The notes: generated from the letters alone by a model not told the origin. Shown: positions 15,260-24,805, numbered from the stretch's first letter. The stretch: 64,000 nt of DNA from Verrucomicrobiaceae bacterium UBA1938 (GCA_002336895.1 DDFC01000020.1:292174-356173), one strand, 5' to 3'. Translations and numbers: made by a program.

Positions 15260-17521
15260 TCACTCCTGCTTCTTCCGCACATACAGAAGGACGCGGTCGT
15301 GCGTGAGCAGGCAGAGGTCCAGGCGGCCGTCGCCGTTGAGGTCGAGGGCGGCGTAGTCGTGGGGCTCGTTTTCCAGGCCGGTCTTGCCGCGGAAGTGAGG
15401 GTCGGTTTCAAAGACGCGGAAGTACATGGCGCTGTCCCATTTCTGCCCGGCGGCAGACTGGAAGATTTCGACCACACGGCTTTTGGATGTGTCCATGAGA
15501 GCCAGATCGTCCACGTCTTCTCCGGAGAACGAAGCAGCGAGGAGATCGGAGGGGGAGGTGTCCTTCAACTCGCTGTCAAAGGTGGCCACGGTGTCGAGCC
15601 TGAGTGTGGTGCCATCCAGCGGGGAGAGCTGAAAGCTGGTCTTTCCCAGCAGCAGCAGTCGGGAGCTTTTCTCCACATTCATCAGCACGCACTGCTCGGG
15701 TGTCATGGCGGGCAGCGCATGGGTGTGGTCGGCGCGATAGACGCGGTCGGTGCCGGCGGTGAGTTCGTGCAGCTTGCTGTGTGCTGCGTCGATCAGCAGC
15801 ACGGAGACCTTGCCGTCCTTGCGGGAGACGAGCGCGCTGTGCAGCTCGGCTGAGGCGTCCGGTGCATTGAACTGCTCCACGATGCTGGCTTTGCCCTCGG
15901 CATCCACCTTGAAGGCGCGTGCCAGCTGCTGATGAGCGATGATGATCTCCGCCTTGCCATCCCCATCGAGATCGCCCGTGGTGAGCGCGGCAGGGGAGAG
16001 TTTGCTGACAAAGGTGTCCGGGATGCCTTCGACGCGCTTGAACGGAGTCTTGGTGTCCGTGGTGCTCAGCAGCAGCTGCAGAGGACCGAGATTGGAAAAG
16101 AGCGCGATGTCGCTGCGGCCATCCTGATTGGCATCGACGACGCGGATGCCGCTGATGCGTCCGGTTTTGACCGCGAGCTCCTGCGTGGTGGCGGTGAAGC
16201 TCTTGGCTCCAGCAGTCTTGCGCAGGGTGACGAGCTGCGGCTTGGATTTGACCTCGCTGACGCAGAGCACGGCGGAATCCGTGGTGAGCGTGAGGAGTGT
16301 CTCGCCCTCTTTGGCCTGGTAGATGATCTCGGGATAAGACAGGCGGTTGTTCTGCCAGCGGGCGATGCCGATGGACTGCTCTCCGGGGCTGAGCAGCACG
16401 AGCTCGGCTTTCTTGTCATCATCCACATCAGCGATGGCCAGGGACTCGACCCCGCTGAGGATGGGAAACTCGCGCCCTTCTTTGAAGGTGCCGCTGGCGC
16501 TGCCCTGAAACAGCCAGGCGCGCGCGGCCTTGGGCTCTGACATGACGACGTCCGCATGGCCGTCTCCGGTCAGGTCTCCATAGGCCACCGCGCCGTTTTT
16601 GGATTCAGTGGGAGGCATGGCATAGCGGATGGTGGAGGCACGCTCGGCATTCGGTTCGGCGGCTCCCTGGGTCAGTCTGGCCACCTCCACCATTCCGGTG
16701 CCGTCCTGGATCCAGGCCACGCCGGTTTGTTTGCCTCCCAGACGCATGGCATGCAGCCAGTGGCGGGAGGTGGGGATCTCCAGCCGCCACTCTTCACCGA
16801 AGGTGGTGCCTTCATGCTGAAGGCGCACCAGCAGCGCATCTCCCTCGGGTGCGGTGTAGAAGATGTCTGCGCGTCCGTCTTCATTGAGGTCGGTGCAGTG
16901 CAGTCCGGCGCTGCCGCTTTCTCCCAGCGCGTAGTTTTGCGGCTCCGCCCATTCTCCGGCCTTGGTCTGCAGCAGCACCATGAGGCGCGTGCTGGTCAGG
17001 AGGGCGATGTCGTCCCGCCCGTCGCCGTTCAGATCGCGGGCGGCCAGCACCTCGGTGTCGTCCGCAGTGGAGTCGAGCGTGAACTCACGCTTGGCGGTCC
17101 ACACGCCTTTGTCGTCCTGCATGCGCAGCACCAGCTTGTCCTCATCCGTGATGAAGGCGATGTCTGTTTTCTTGTCACCATTCCAATCCCCGATGGCCAG
17201 AGCCGTGGCGGCATGGCCGATGACGAGCGGCTGCTTGTCAAAACGGGAGACCTCCAGGATGGGATTCCAGCGGTCGGCGCGGGTGGTCTTCTCAGGGGCG
17301 CCCGGCTGTACGCCGTCTTTGCGCTGCAGGAGGAAATCGATGCGCGCACGCGCTGAGTTGATGATGGCGATGTCCGTGAGGCCATCGCCATTGAAGTCGG
17401 CGGCACGCGGGCTGGAGGTGTTCCAGTCGAGTTTCACGATCTCCGGCCCGTCAAAGTACAACGCAGGCTTTTCGGCGAGGGCGCTGGTTGCCAGAAACAG
17501 GGGCAGGAGATGAAGGCGCAT
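15260..17521 (-). CDS. Secreted FG-GAP/VCBS repeat protein
   Basis: A 753-residue protein with an N-terminal signal (LHLLPLFLATSALA). At least nine calcium-binding-loop repeats are visible, such as DFNGDGLTDIAII, DWNGDKKTDIAFIT, DLNGDGRDDIALLT, DLNEDGRADIFYT, DLTGDGHADVVMS, DANQDGRSDIALFS, DLDGDGKAEIIIA and DLNGDGRLDLCLL. These form integrin-like beta-propeller blades. The protein may bind surfaces, polymers or calcium outside the cell. It is separated from the next gene (starting at 19388 and running into it) by 25 nt, so they may be cotranscribed. Confidence 0.88.
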   Translation of the reverse strand: MRLHLLPLFLATSALAEKPALYFDGPEIVKLDWNTSSPRAADFNGDGLTDIAIINSARARIDFLLQRKDGVQPGAPEKTTRADRWNPILEVSRFDKQPLVIGHAATALAIGDWNGDKKTDIAFITDEDKLVLRMQDDKGVWTAKREFTLDSTADDTEVLAARDLNGDGRDDIALLTSTRLMVLLQTKAGEWAEPQNYALGESGSAGLHCTDLNEDGRADIFYTAPEGDALLVRLQHEGTTFGEEWRLEIPTSRHWLHAMRLGGKQTGVAWIQDGTGMVEVARLTQGAAEPNAERASTIRYAMPPTESKNGAVAYGDLTGDGHADVVMSEPKAARAWLFQGSASGTFKEGREFPILSGVESLAIADVDDDKKAELVLLSPGEQSIGIARWQNNRLSYPEIIYQAKEGETLLTLTTDSAVLCVSEVKSKPQLVTLRKTAGAKSFTATTQELAVKTGRISGIRVVDANQDGRSDIALFSNLGPLQLLLSTTDTKTPFKRVEGIPDTFVSKLSPAALTTGDLDGDGKAEIIIAHQQLARAFKVDAEGKASIVEQFNAPDASAELHSALVSRKDGKVSVLLIDAAHSKLHELTAGTDRVYRADHTHALPAMTPEQCVLMNVEKSSRLLLLGKTSFQLSPLDGTTLRLDTVATFDSELKDTSPSDLLAASFSGEDVDDLALMDTSKSRVVEIFQSAAGQKWDSAMYFRVFETDPHFRGKTGLENEPHDYAALDLNGDGRLDLCLLTHDRVLLYVRKKQE

Positions 17522-17546
17522 GGCAGGCGGTGGAGAGGTGGGCTTG

Positions 17547-19388
17547 TTACTTGGCCTCGACGGGGGTGGTCAGGTAATGCAGCTGGATGGCGTCCGGGTG
17601 GGCATAGTTGACATTCAGCAGGCTGCCAAAGTAGCGCTGGAAGGTTTCATTGGAGGGGCGCGCATTGGGGTCAAACCAGCTGCTGGCGGCCGGAGCTGCG
17701 GCGGTGCTTTCATCCGGGGCCAGGGCTTTCTTGCCTGGGCCTTTCTTCTTGGCGGCGGCCTTGGCCTTGGCTCCGGATTTGCTTTCCAGAGTGGCGGCGG
17801 TGGTGGCCAGGAAATTCATGAGGCGTCCGGCGTCTGTCACGCCCACGCTGTTGTAGTTTTTGGGTGCCAGGGAGAGCAGGTTCTGCACATGGGCGCTGTC
17901 CCAGATGCTGGGACCGGAAGGGTCCTTCATGCGGGCCAGCACCTTTTTCAGGGTGTCCTGTCCGCCCACGGAGATCAGCAGGTACTTGCCGGTGTTGCAG
18001 AAGGAAACCTCGGTGGCGGCATTGGCCGTCTGCGAGGTCTTGAGCGTGTTGATCGTGTAGCCGAGATAGTCGCTCTCTTCAAAAGCGCCGAAGCCGGCAC
18101 CGACGAAGCGTTTGAGCGCGTCCAACGCCCCGCCCAGTTTGGCGGCGTCCTTGATCTTGAAGCCCGTGACCTGGCTCTCCTTGGTGCCGGTGCCATCCTG
18201 GGCCTGCACGACTTCATCTGACAAGCTGCCAAAGAGGTCATCGCGGATTTTGAATCCCATCTGTGCTTCCAGCTGCGGCAGCTGCATGGCCACCAGCATG
18301 GCCATGGGGCCCAGCTTGCCGACCATGCCGAGGATTGCGTCATAGACGGTGCCAATGTCCACACGGGAGACGCTGGCGCTCATGACACCTGCGGGCATGA
18401 AGGCAGGAAGGGCCACCTCATTGGCAGAGCCACGCATGAGGGAGACCAGCCCGGTGGGCTTCTGCGGGTGGAGAATGGTCACGTCCATGCGCGACTGCGT
18501 GTCAGTAAACTCTGTGGAAAACGCGACAGCCTGCAGCTCCTGCGCGCCCAGCATGTCCATCACCGTCTTGGGCTTGATGTCGATGCTGAAGCCCTTGGGC
18601 TTCTCCGCATTTTTCTTCTTGGCCTCATCAGCGGCGGTCAGCGCTTTTTCGGCGTAGTCGATCAGCTTCACGCCGTTGAAATAGACCAGCATGTCGCCGC
18701 TTCCATTGGTGATCTGGCTGATGCGGGTCAGGTGCTCATGCTGCAGGCCGGGAGGATCTCCGGCGTTGTTTTTCAGCGCGCCGATCATGTACTCCATGAG
18801 TGCACGTGTGTTGGTTTCCACCATCACATCCCCGATCACCGCCCATGCCGTGACCCACGGGGCGTCCGCAGCATCCGAGGCGGAGGCGATCTGCACGCTC
18901 ACGCCACTGATGTCCTCGGTGCGCAGCTTCACGTCCGGGTTCGCCTTCTTCTTGGATTCCACCTCGGCGAGCTTGTGTGCCTCGATCTCCTTCTGCTTGC
19001 CGGCGATCTCGCACAGCGAGACAGCGGGCGGGCTCTTTTTTTCAAACTCTGAGACGTCATTGACCACGAGATAGCTCACCACGGCGCCGGGGTAGTCCTT
19101 GAGCGTGTCGTACATGCCCTGGCCGTAGGTGTCCTTGAAGAGCTTGTCCCACGGGGCGTCGCCGTCTTTGTGCATGGGGGTCATCCAGCGTTTGGCCTCC
19201 TCGTCCTGCATGAATTTGGCGTAGCTGCTCTTGTCCCAGTCGGCGAGCAATTCGGGCGTGTTTTTCACGGCGATGACGCCGACGGTGTTTTTCGGCATCA
19301 GGTTGTACCATTGCTCCAGCCGGTCGGCGGCCGTGGCGGGGAGGATCCCCGCCAGCAGCAGGGACAGTGAGAGAGAGGGGAGTTTCAT
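17547..19388 (-). CDS. Secreted hypothetical protein
   Basis: A 613-residue protein with a signal peptide (KLPSLSLSLLLAGILPATAA). The mature protein begins DRLEQWYNLMPKNTVGVIAVKNTPELL, a pattern shared by large exported proteins of unknown function in Verrucomicrobia and Planctomycetes. A Lys/Ala-rich segment lies near residue 565 (KAKAAAKKKGPGKKA). No catalytic motif is evident. It is followed 25 nt later by the FG-GAP gene and lies downstream of an HtrA-like protease gene on the same strand, so the three may form an envelope locus. Confidence 0.6.
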   Translation of the reverse strand: MKLPSLSLSLLLAGILPATAADRLEQWYNLMPKNTVGVIAVKNTPELLADWDKSSYAKFMQDEEAKRWMTPMHKDGDAPWDKLFKDTYGQGMYDTLKDYPGAVVSYLVVNDVSEFEKKSPPAVSLCEIAGKQKEIEAHKLAEVESKKKANPDVKLRTEDISGVSVQIASASDAADAPWVTAWAVIGDVMVETNTRALMEYMIGALKNNAGDPPGLQHEHLTRISQITNGSGDMLVYFNGVKLIDYAEKALTAADEAKKKNAEKPKGFSIDIKPKTVMDMLGAQELQAVAFSTEFTDTQSRMDVTILHPQKPTGLVSLMRGSANEVALPAFMPAGVMSASVSRVDIGTVYDAILGMVGKLGPMAMLVAMQLPQLEAQMGFKIRDDLFGSLSDEVVQAQDGTGTKESQVTGFKIKDAAKLGGALDALKRFVGAGFGAFEESDYLGYTINTLKTSQTANAATEVSFCNTGKYLLISVGGQDTLKKVLARMKDPSGPSIWDSAHVQNLLSLAPKNYNSVGVTDAGRLMNFLATTAATLESKSGAKAKAAAKKKGPGKKALAPDESTAAAPAASSWFDPNARPSNETFQRYFGSLLNVNYAHPDAIQLHYLTTPVEAK

Positions 19389-19435
19389 AAGAAGGGGGGG
19401 GATGTGATCTGACGGCCCAAGACTTAACTGAAGGA

Positions 19436-20407
19436 TCAGCCACCAGTGGTTACAGAATCGGGCTTTGTTTTTTCCTGCGGAGGCGCAGGCGGCGGCAGGT
19501 AGCGAAAGCCGCTGTTGGGATTGCGCGGGTCAAAGGCGAAGGCCTCGCGGTTTTTCAGGAAGAGCTTCAGCACATTGGCTGGAATGGAGAATCCGAGGCC
19601 TTCGACGCCCACGCCAGCAGCCTTCATGTTGTTCACGCCCACGACTTCGCCGCGCGCATTGAAGAGCGGGCCGCCGGAGTTGCCGGGATTGATCTGCGTG
19701 GTGCTCTGAATGTACCAGCGGCCGCTGCTCTCACGCGCACGGATGCTCACGATGCCCTTGGAAACCGAGCGCTCCAGCCCGAGCGGGCTGCCGATGGCAA
19801 ACACATCCTGCCCTTGGGTGAGGAGATCGGAGTCTCCCATGGGGACGAAGGGCAGCTTGTCCACACCGGCGTCGTCGATCTGCAGGATGGCGAGATCAAG
19901 GAAGCCGTTCATGGCGATGATCTTCACCTTGGTAAACTGCTGCTTCTCCAGGCCGTCGGGCTTTTTGCGGTAAACCACCACGGTGATCTCGCGCTCACCG
20001 GCGATGACGTGCTGGTTGGTGATGACGTAGCCGAGCTTGTTGATGATGAAGCCGGAGCCCAGGCCGGAGGCGGTCTGGATCTGCACCACCGACTCCGCCA
20101 CGCGCTGGACGTTCTTTTCCACCGTCATGGACTCACGGCCGGGCTCTACGTAGTAGATGTCCTCGCCCTGCACGGCTGCGGCTTTGGCTGCCGAGGCGGA
20201 GGCCTTTTCATAGATGGAGATCTCCGTGCGCGGAATGATCAGCACATTGTGGCCGAGATCCAGCACCACGGCGTCTTCTCTGTCCTTGAGCACCTCTCCG
20301 CGCAGCTCGGCCCCGTTTTTGAGCACGATCTTGACGTTTTCCGCCAGCAGGGGCGCGGCCGCGAGAAAGCCGGCCGCCAGAATTCCGAAGCTCAGGTTTT
20401 TGCGCAT
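19436..20407 (-). CDS. Periplasmic trypsin-like (HtrA-type) serine protease
   Basis: A 323-residue protein with a signal peptide (KNLSFGILAAGFLAAAPLLA). A short N-terminal beta module (VKIVLKNGAELRGEV) precedes the trypsin-like domain. The triad is visible as His in ITNQHVIAG, Asp in MNGFLDLAIL and Ser in NPGNSGGPLF. It has no PDZ domain; the end after VLKLFLKNRE is a short Pro-rich tail. It is likely a protein-quality or processing protease. The ATG at 20407 gives the signal peptide; a longer upstream reading is a shadow of the divergent glycosylase. Confidence 0.88.
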   Translation of the reverse strand: MRKNLSFGILAAGFLAAAPLLAENVKIVLKNGAELRGEVLKDREDAVVLDLGHNVLIIPRTEISIYEKASASAAKAAAVQGEDIYYVEPGRESMTVEKNVQRVAESVVQIQTASGLGSGFIINKLGYVITNQHVIAGEREITVVVYRKKPDGLEKQQFTKVKIIAMNGFLDLAILQIDDAGVDKLPFVPMGDSDLLTQGQDVFAIGSPLGLERSVSKGIVSIRARESSGRWYIQSTTQINPGNSGGPLFNARGEVVGVNNMKAAGVGVEGLGFSIPANVLKLFLKNREAFAFDPRNPNSGFRYLPPPAPPQEKTKPDSVTTGG

Positions 20408-20497
20408 TACGAAGGCAAAGTCTAGCGGGGCCGTTTTTGGATACGAGTTCTTTTTGCGCGTCTTGACTCGGCGAATGTCCACGCATCTCATGCACGA

Positions 20498-21223
20498 ATG
20501 CCTGCCGATGCCCTTGTCTCCGCCGCCCGCACTTTGCGTGAAACCCTGCGCCCTCTCCGCTTTGCCGCGCCGGTGGAGTACGTCTATCAGCCGCTGGACT
20601 ACGCGTGGACGCCGCATGAGACCTACCTGCGCCGGTTTGGCAGCAGCCGCAAGAAGGTGGTGCTGGTGGGCATGAACCCCGGCCCTTTTGGCATGACTCA
20701 GACGGGCGTGCCGTTTGGCGAGATCGCCGCCGTGCGCGACTGGATGGGCATTTGTGAGCCTGTGGGCAAGCCGGAGCGCGAGCACCCGAAACGCCCGGTG
20801 GTCGGTTTTGACTGCCCTCAGTCCGAGGTGAGCGGGCGGAGGCTGTGGGGGCTCTTTGCCCAGCGCTTTGGCAAGGCTGAGGCCTTCTTCAAAGACCACT
20901 TCGTGGCCAACTACTGCCCGCTGGTTTTCATCGAGGCCAGCGGTCGCAATTTCACGCCCGACAAGCTCCCTGCAGCCGAAACCACAGTCATGGAGGAAGC
21001 CTGCGACGCCCACCTGCGCGCCGTCATCGCCGCGCTGCAGCCGGAGTGGGTCATCGGTGTGGGGGCCTTTGCGGAAGAGCGCGCCGTGCGCGCCAAAGAA
21101 GCCATGGGCGGCAGCTTCAAAACCGGCCGCGTCCTCCACCCCAGCCCCGCCAGCCCCGCCGCCAACCGCGACTGGGCCGGCGCCGCGACAAAGCAGCTGG
21201 TGAAGCTGGGGGTGTGGGAGTGA
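20498..21223 (+). CDS. SMUG1-type uracil-DNA glycosylase
   Basis: A 241-residue glycosylase of the UDG superfamily that removes uracil from DNA to start base-excision repair. Motif 1, GMNPGPFGMTQTGVPFGE, and motif 2, HPSPASPAANRDW, match the SMUG1 family rather than Ung, MUG or UdgA. The SGRRLWG segment also fits. SMUG1 was first described in vertebrates, with scattered bacterial members. It is divergent from the HtrA-like protease across about 90 bp. Confidence 0.88.
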   Translation: MPADALVSAARTLRETLRPLRFAAPVEYVYQPLDYAWTPHETYLRRFGSSRKKVVLVGMNPGPFGMTQTGVPFGEIAAVRDWMGICEPVGKPEREHPKRPVVGFDCPQSEVSGRRLWGLFAQRFGKAEAFFKDHFVANYCPLVFIEASGRNFTPDKLPAAETTVMEEACDAHLRAVIAALQPEWVIGVGAFAEERAVRAKEAMGGSFKTGRVLHPSPASPAANRDWAGAATKQLVKLGVWE

Positions 21224-21285
21224 TCCTGCACTGGCAGGCGTGGGGGGAATTGCAACAACAAGCAGCCTGACGCGTTTAATCGGGA

Positions 21286-22281
21286 ATGAACCAGCCCGTC
21301 AATCCCCTGCTGTTTTGCGTGCTGGTGATGGCTGCTCCCTTGGCTGCGTGTGGCGAGGAAACAGCCGCGCCTCCGCCCACGGAGGCGCAGCTCAGAGCGG
21401 TGATCGCCAAAGGGCTGGGGTATCTGGCGCGGGGCAGCGATGAGTGGATGGTGGAAAAAGGCTGCAATGCCTGCCACCATCTGCCGCAGGTTTTGTGGAA
21501 CCACCGCGAGGCGCGGATGCGCGGCTTCACCATCGATGAAAAGAAGTTCGACGAATGGCTGAAGTGGTCTTATGAAAATGGCACAAACATCAAGGCTGGC
21601 CGGGAGATGACGGCTTTTCTCAAGCTGGCCATGCCGGATAAACCCGCACCGGAGCTGACCAAGATCATTCTGGAAGGGCAGCAACCTGATGGCTCGTGGA
21701 AGCCCTCGGGCCAGTTTCTCGGCCAGAAGCGCCCGGCACCGGAATCGACCATCAATTCCACCCGCATCTTCCTGCTGGCGCTGATGACGGATGATGGAGA
21801 CAAAAAGCTCTCCGATGATGCGCTGGCAAAGGCTGCCGCCCTGCTGGCCAAGGAACAAAAGCCCACATCGATCGAGACGCTGGCCTACCGCACGCTGTTT
21901 GCCCGTCGCCTGGGCAAATCCGAGGAGGTGGCCGCCCTCTCGGCGGAGATCGTGGGCCATCAGCATGCCGATGGCGGCTGGGGCTGGCAGATCAAGGCGC
22001 CTGGCAGCGATGCCATCGCCACCGGGCTGGCGCTTTATGTTCTGTCATCGTCCGCAGAACCCGCCGCCAGCGCGGCCATCGTGCGTGCGCAGAGCTGGCT
22101 CATTGCCAGTCAGAGAGAAGATGGCAGCTGGCCCATGGACTACAGGAATCTGAGTTCCACGGACCGCAGCAAGCCTGAAAAAGCCAAGTCTCTCAAGGCT
22201 GCCACCCAAATCTATTCCTACTGGGGGACGGCATGGAGTACGCTGGGCCTGCTGCAAGGGGTGCCGGTCAAGAAAAAATGA
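21286..22281 (+). CDS. Squalene-cyclase-like lipoprotein with CxxCH motif
   Basis: A 331-residue protein with a lipobox (LAAC22). Repeated QxDGSW-like segments appear: GQQPDGSWKPSG (about 127-138), HQHADGGWGWQ and SQREDGSWPMDY. These are QW motifs of the prenyltransferase/squalene-oxidase alpha-alpha barrel. The DxDD motif of true squalene-hopene cyclase is not visible, so it may bind rather than cyclise substrate. C60-N-A-C-H64 matches the c-type haem-binding signature. Planctomycete proteins of this kind often carry such a motif. Whether haem is attached is unknown. Confidence 0.7.
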   Translation: MNQPVNPLLFCVLVMAAPLAACGEETAAPPPTEAQLRAVIAKGLGYLARGSDEWMVEKGCNACHHLPQVLWNHREARMRGFTIDEKKFDEWLKWSYENGTNIKAGREMTAFLKLAMPDKPAPELTKIILEGQQPDGSWKPSGQFLGQKRPAPESTINSTRIFLLALMTDDGDKKLSDDALAKAAALLAKEQKPTSIETLAYRTLFARRLGKSEEVAALSAEIVGHQHADGGWGWQIKAPGSDAIATGLALYVLSSSAEPAASAAIVRAQSWLIASQREDGSWPMDYRNLSSTDRSKPEKAKSLKAATQIYSYWGTAWSTLGLLQGVPVKKK

Positions 22282-22362
22282 GGGATTTGGGGCTGCTGCT
22301 GAGACTGAATCGCAGCGGTAGGGCTTGCTGTGCGGGGTAATTGTGCTTACCTGACACGACTC

Positions 22363-22692
22363 ATGTCCGCCATCCCCGCAGAATTTTCCGGAGTCACCGC
22401 CGTCACCAAGGCCAATGTTTACTTCGACGGCAAGGTCGTCAGCCACAGCATCCTGTTTGCTGACGGCAGCAAGAAAACTCTGGGTCTCATCTATCCAGGT
22501 GATTTCCATTTTGGCACTGCCAAGGCTGAACGCATGGAGATCGTCGCCGGAGAGTGCCTCGTGAAAATCGACGGCAACGAAACCAAGGTGACCTACTCCG
22601 GCGGCCAGTACTTTGATGTCCCCGCCAACAGCGGCTTCGACATCACGGTCAGCGCCGGCATCTGCGAGTACATCTGCTCTTTCCTGGATTAA
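22363..22692 (+). CDS. ppnP: Pyrimidine/purine nucleoside phosphorylase
   Basis: A 109-residue cupin-like protein of the PpnP (YaiE, DUF1255) family. Typical features are ANVYFDGKVVSHSI, LIYPGDFHFGTAKAERMEIVAGE, GGQYFDVPANSGFDI and the C-terminal CEYICSFL. PpnP phosphorolyses several nucleosides to base and ribose-1-phosphate. The ATG at 22363 gives the usual family length, about 95-110 residues. Confidence 0.9.
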   Translation: MSAIPAEFSGVTAVTKANVYFDGKVVSHSILFADGSKKTLGLIYPGDFHFGTAKAERMEIVAGECLVKIDGNETKVTYSGGQYFDVPANSGFDITVSAGICEYICSFLD

Positions 22693-22812
22693 TCCAGGAG
22701 CTGCGGGTGGTGTGCCATAGCTGCATGTCATCTTCTCATCACAATTTCTGCCCCGTCATCATCAAGGGGTGCTTACTGGAGGCCGGGCGCCGCCCGGTGA
22801 TCATCACGTTAT

Positions 22813-24762
22813 ATGAGTGACGCTACTGAAAAGACCGGCCATCATCCCAGGCTGCCAACCACGACCCTCGTCATTGCGGCGCTGGGCGTGGTGTTTGGAG
22901 ACATCGGCACGAGCCCCATCTACACCCTGAAGGAGTGCTTCAGTCCGCACAGTCCGCACCATGTGGCCGCCACGCATGAAAATCTGCTGGGGGTCGTCTC
23001 GCTGGTGCTATGGGCGCTGATCGTGCTCGTCTGCATCAAGTACCTGGTCTTTGTGCTGCGTGCGGACAACAAGGGGGAGGGCGGAGTGCTCTCCCTCATG
23101 GCGCTGGCATCTCATGGCATGGACGAGGTTTTGAAACGCCGCACGGTCATCGTGCTGCTCGGGCTCTTTGGCGCAGCGCTGCTGTTTGGAGACGGCATCA
23201 TCACCCCCGCCATCTCCGTGCTCAGTGCTGTGGAAGGCCTGAAGGACGGCGGCCTGCTCGGCAGTCCGCCGACGGACGCGGATGCGGCAGCACTTTGGGA
23301 TGAGAAGATGGAGCTGCTGATCATGGGCATCACCATGGTGATCCTCATCGTGCTGTTTGCCGTGCAGTTTCTGGGCACGGCGAAGATGGGGCGTTTCTTT
23401 GGCCCCATCACCGGTCTGTGGTTTGTTTCCCTGGCGGCGCTGGGGGTGTCTCATCTGATCAGCGGCCCTGAGATTCTCGCTGCTTTCAATCCGCTGCACG
23501 GCTGGCATTTCCTGACCACGGGCGGGCACAAGTCGTTCGTGATCCTCGGCAGCGTGTTTCTGGCCGTGACAGGGGGAGAGGCCCTGTATGCAGACATGGG
23601 CCACTTTGGCGCCGGGCCCATCCGGCGTGCATGGTTTGCCCTGGTTCTGCCTGCACTGGCGCTGAATTACCTGGGGCAGGGAGCGCTGCTCATGAAGAAC
23701 CCGGAAGCGGCGCACGCGCCTTTCTTCCAGATGGCCCCCCACTGGGCCACGCTGCCGATGGTGCTGCTGGCCACTGCCGCCACGGTCATCGCCTCCCAGG
23801 CGCTGATCACAGGCACCTATTCACTCACGCTGAGTGCTGTGCAGCTGGGCTATCTGCCACGCCTGAGCATCCGCCACACCTCCGAGCATGCCCGCGGCCA
23901 GATCTACATCCCGCTGGTGAACTGGCTGCTCATGCTGGCCTGCCTGGCACTGGTGGTGGCCTTCAAGAACTCCACCAACCTGGCCGCGGCCTATGGCGTG
24001 GCGGTGACGATGACCATGCTCATCACCACGGTGCTGTTTTACTTTGCCGCACGGCATCTGTGGAAGTGGCCGCTGCTCAAGACGGTGTCCCTTTGCTTTG
24101 TGTTTGGAGTGATCGAAGTCGCCTTCCTCAGCGCCAATCTGGTGAAGTTCTTTGACGGCGGCTGGTTCCCGCTGGTGGTCGGCGTGCTCATCTTCACACT
24201 GATGACCACCTGGGCCACGGGCCGCCGGCTGGTGCGCGCCTCCATGGAAAAAAGTGCGCTCAGCCAGGAGACGCTGTGCGAGAGCCTCAAGCGCCGCCCG
24301 CCCGTCATGGTGCCGGGCACGGCCATCTTCATGTCCAGCACCAGCGGGCGCACCCCCATCGCACTGCTGCACAGCCTGAAGCACTACCGAGCCATTCATG
24401 AGCGCGTTATTTTCATGACGCTGATCACCGAGGACGAGCCCTGGGTGACCCCCGGGCGCCGCGTGCAGGTGGAGGCCCTATCGGATGGCTTCTGGCGCGT
24501 GACGGGCCGCTATGGCTTCATGCAAAAGCCGGATGTGCCGCGCCTCCTGCGGCAGTGCGCCAACCACGGCCTCGAAGTGGAGGCCGAAAAAGCCACCTTC
24601 TTCCTTGGGCGTGAGATCATTGTGCCCAGCCACAAGCCCGGCATGGCGCGCTGGCGCGAGCACCTCTTTGCCTTTGCCAGCAAGCTGGCGCAGCAGCCTG
24701 CCACGTACTTCCAGATCCCCGTGGGACGGGTGATCGAGCTCGGGCAGCAGGTGGAGATCTAA
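22813..24762 (+). CDS. kup: KUP-family potassium transporter
   Basis: A 649-residue transporter with about 12 membrane helices and a C-terminal cytoplasmic domain. KUP signatures are present: GVVFGDIGTSPIYTLKE near the N-terminus, LFGDGIITPAISVLSAVEG, GGEALYADMGHFG and NYLGQGAL. It takes up K+ with protons, usually constitutively at moderate affinity. It lies 110 bp before the high-affinity kdp operon, so the two K+ systems are adjacent. Confidence 0.95.
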   Translation: MSDATEKTGHHPRLPTTTLVIAALGVVFGDIGTSPIYTLKECFSPHSPHHVAATHENLLGVVSLVLWALIVLVCIKYLVFVLRADNKGEGGVLSLMALASHGMDEVLKRRTVIVLLGLFGAALLFGDGIITPAISVLSAVEGLKDGGLLGSPPTDADAAALWDEKMELLIMGITMVILIVLFAVQFLGTAKMGRFFGPITGLWFVSLAALGVSHLISGPEILAAFNPLHGWHFLTTGGHKSFVILGSVFLAVTGGEALYADMGHFGAGPIRRAWFALVLPALALNYLGQGALLMKNPEAAHAPFFQMAPHWATLPMVLLATAATVIASQALITGTYSLTLSAVQLGYLPRLSIRHTSEHARGQIYIPLVNWLLMLACLALVVAFKNSTNLAAAYGVAVTMTMLITTVLFYFAARHLWKWPLLKTVSLCFVFGVIEVAFLSANLVKFFDGGWFPLVVGVLIFTLMTTWATGRRLVRASMEKSALSQETLCESLKRRPPVMVPGTAIFMSSTSGRTPIALLHSLKHYRAIHERVIFMTLITEDEPWVTPGRRVQVEALSDGFWRVTGRYGFMQKPDVPRLLRQCANHGLEVEAEKATFFLGREIIVPSHKPGMARWREHLFAFASKLAQQPATYFQIPVGRVIELGQQVEI

Positions 24763-24779
24763 ACAGGTCCGGTCTCGGG

Positions 24780-24800
24780 TTTTAACGCTTTTTTGACGCC
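24780..24800 (+). promoter_or_regulatory. KdpE-box-like T-rich element
   Basis: A T-rich 21-bp stretch containing TTTTAAC, then CTTTTTTGACGCC. Its 3' 13 bp match the E. coli KdpE-binding core (CTTTTTTTACACC) at 11 positions. It begins about 93 bp before the first small kdp ORF and encloses TTGACG, a possible -35 hexamer. KdpE is encoded in this operon. Confidence 0.4.
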
Positions 24801-24805
24801 TCAAG

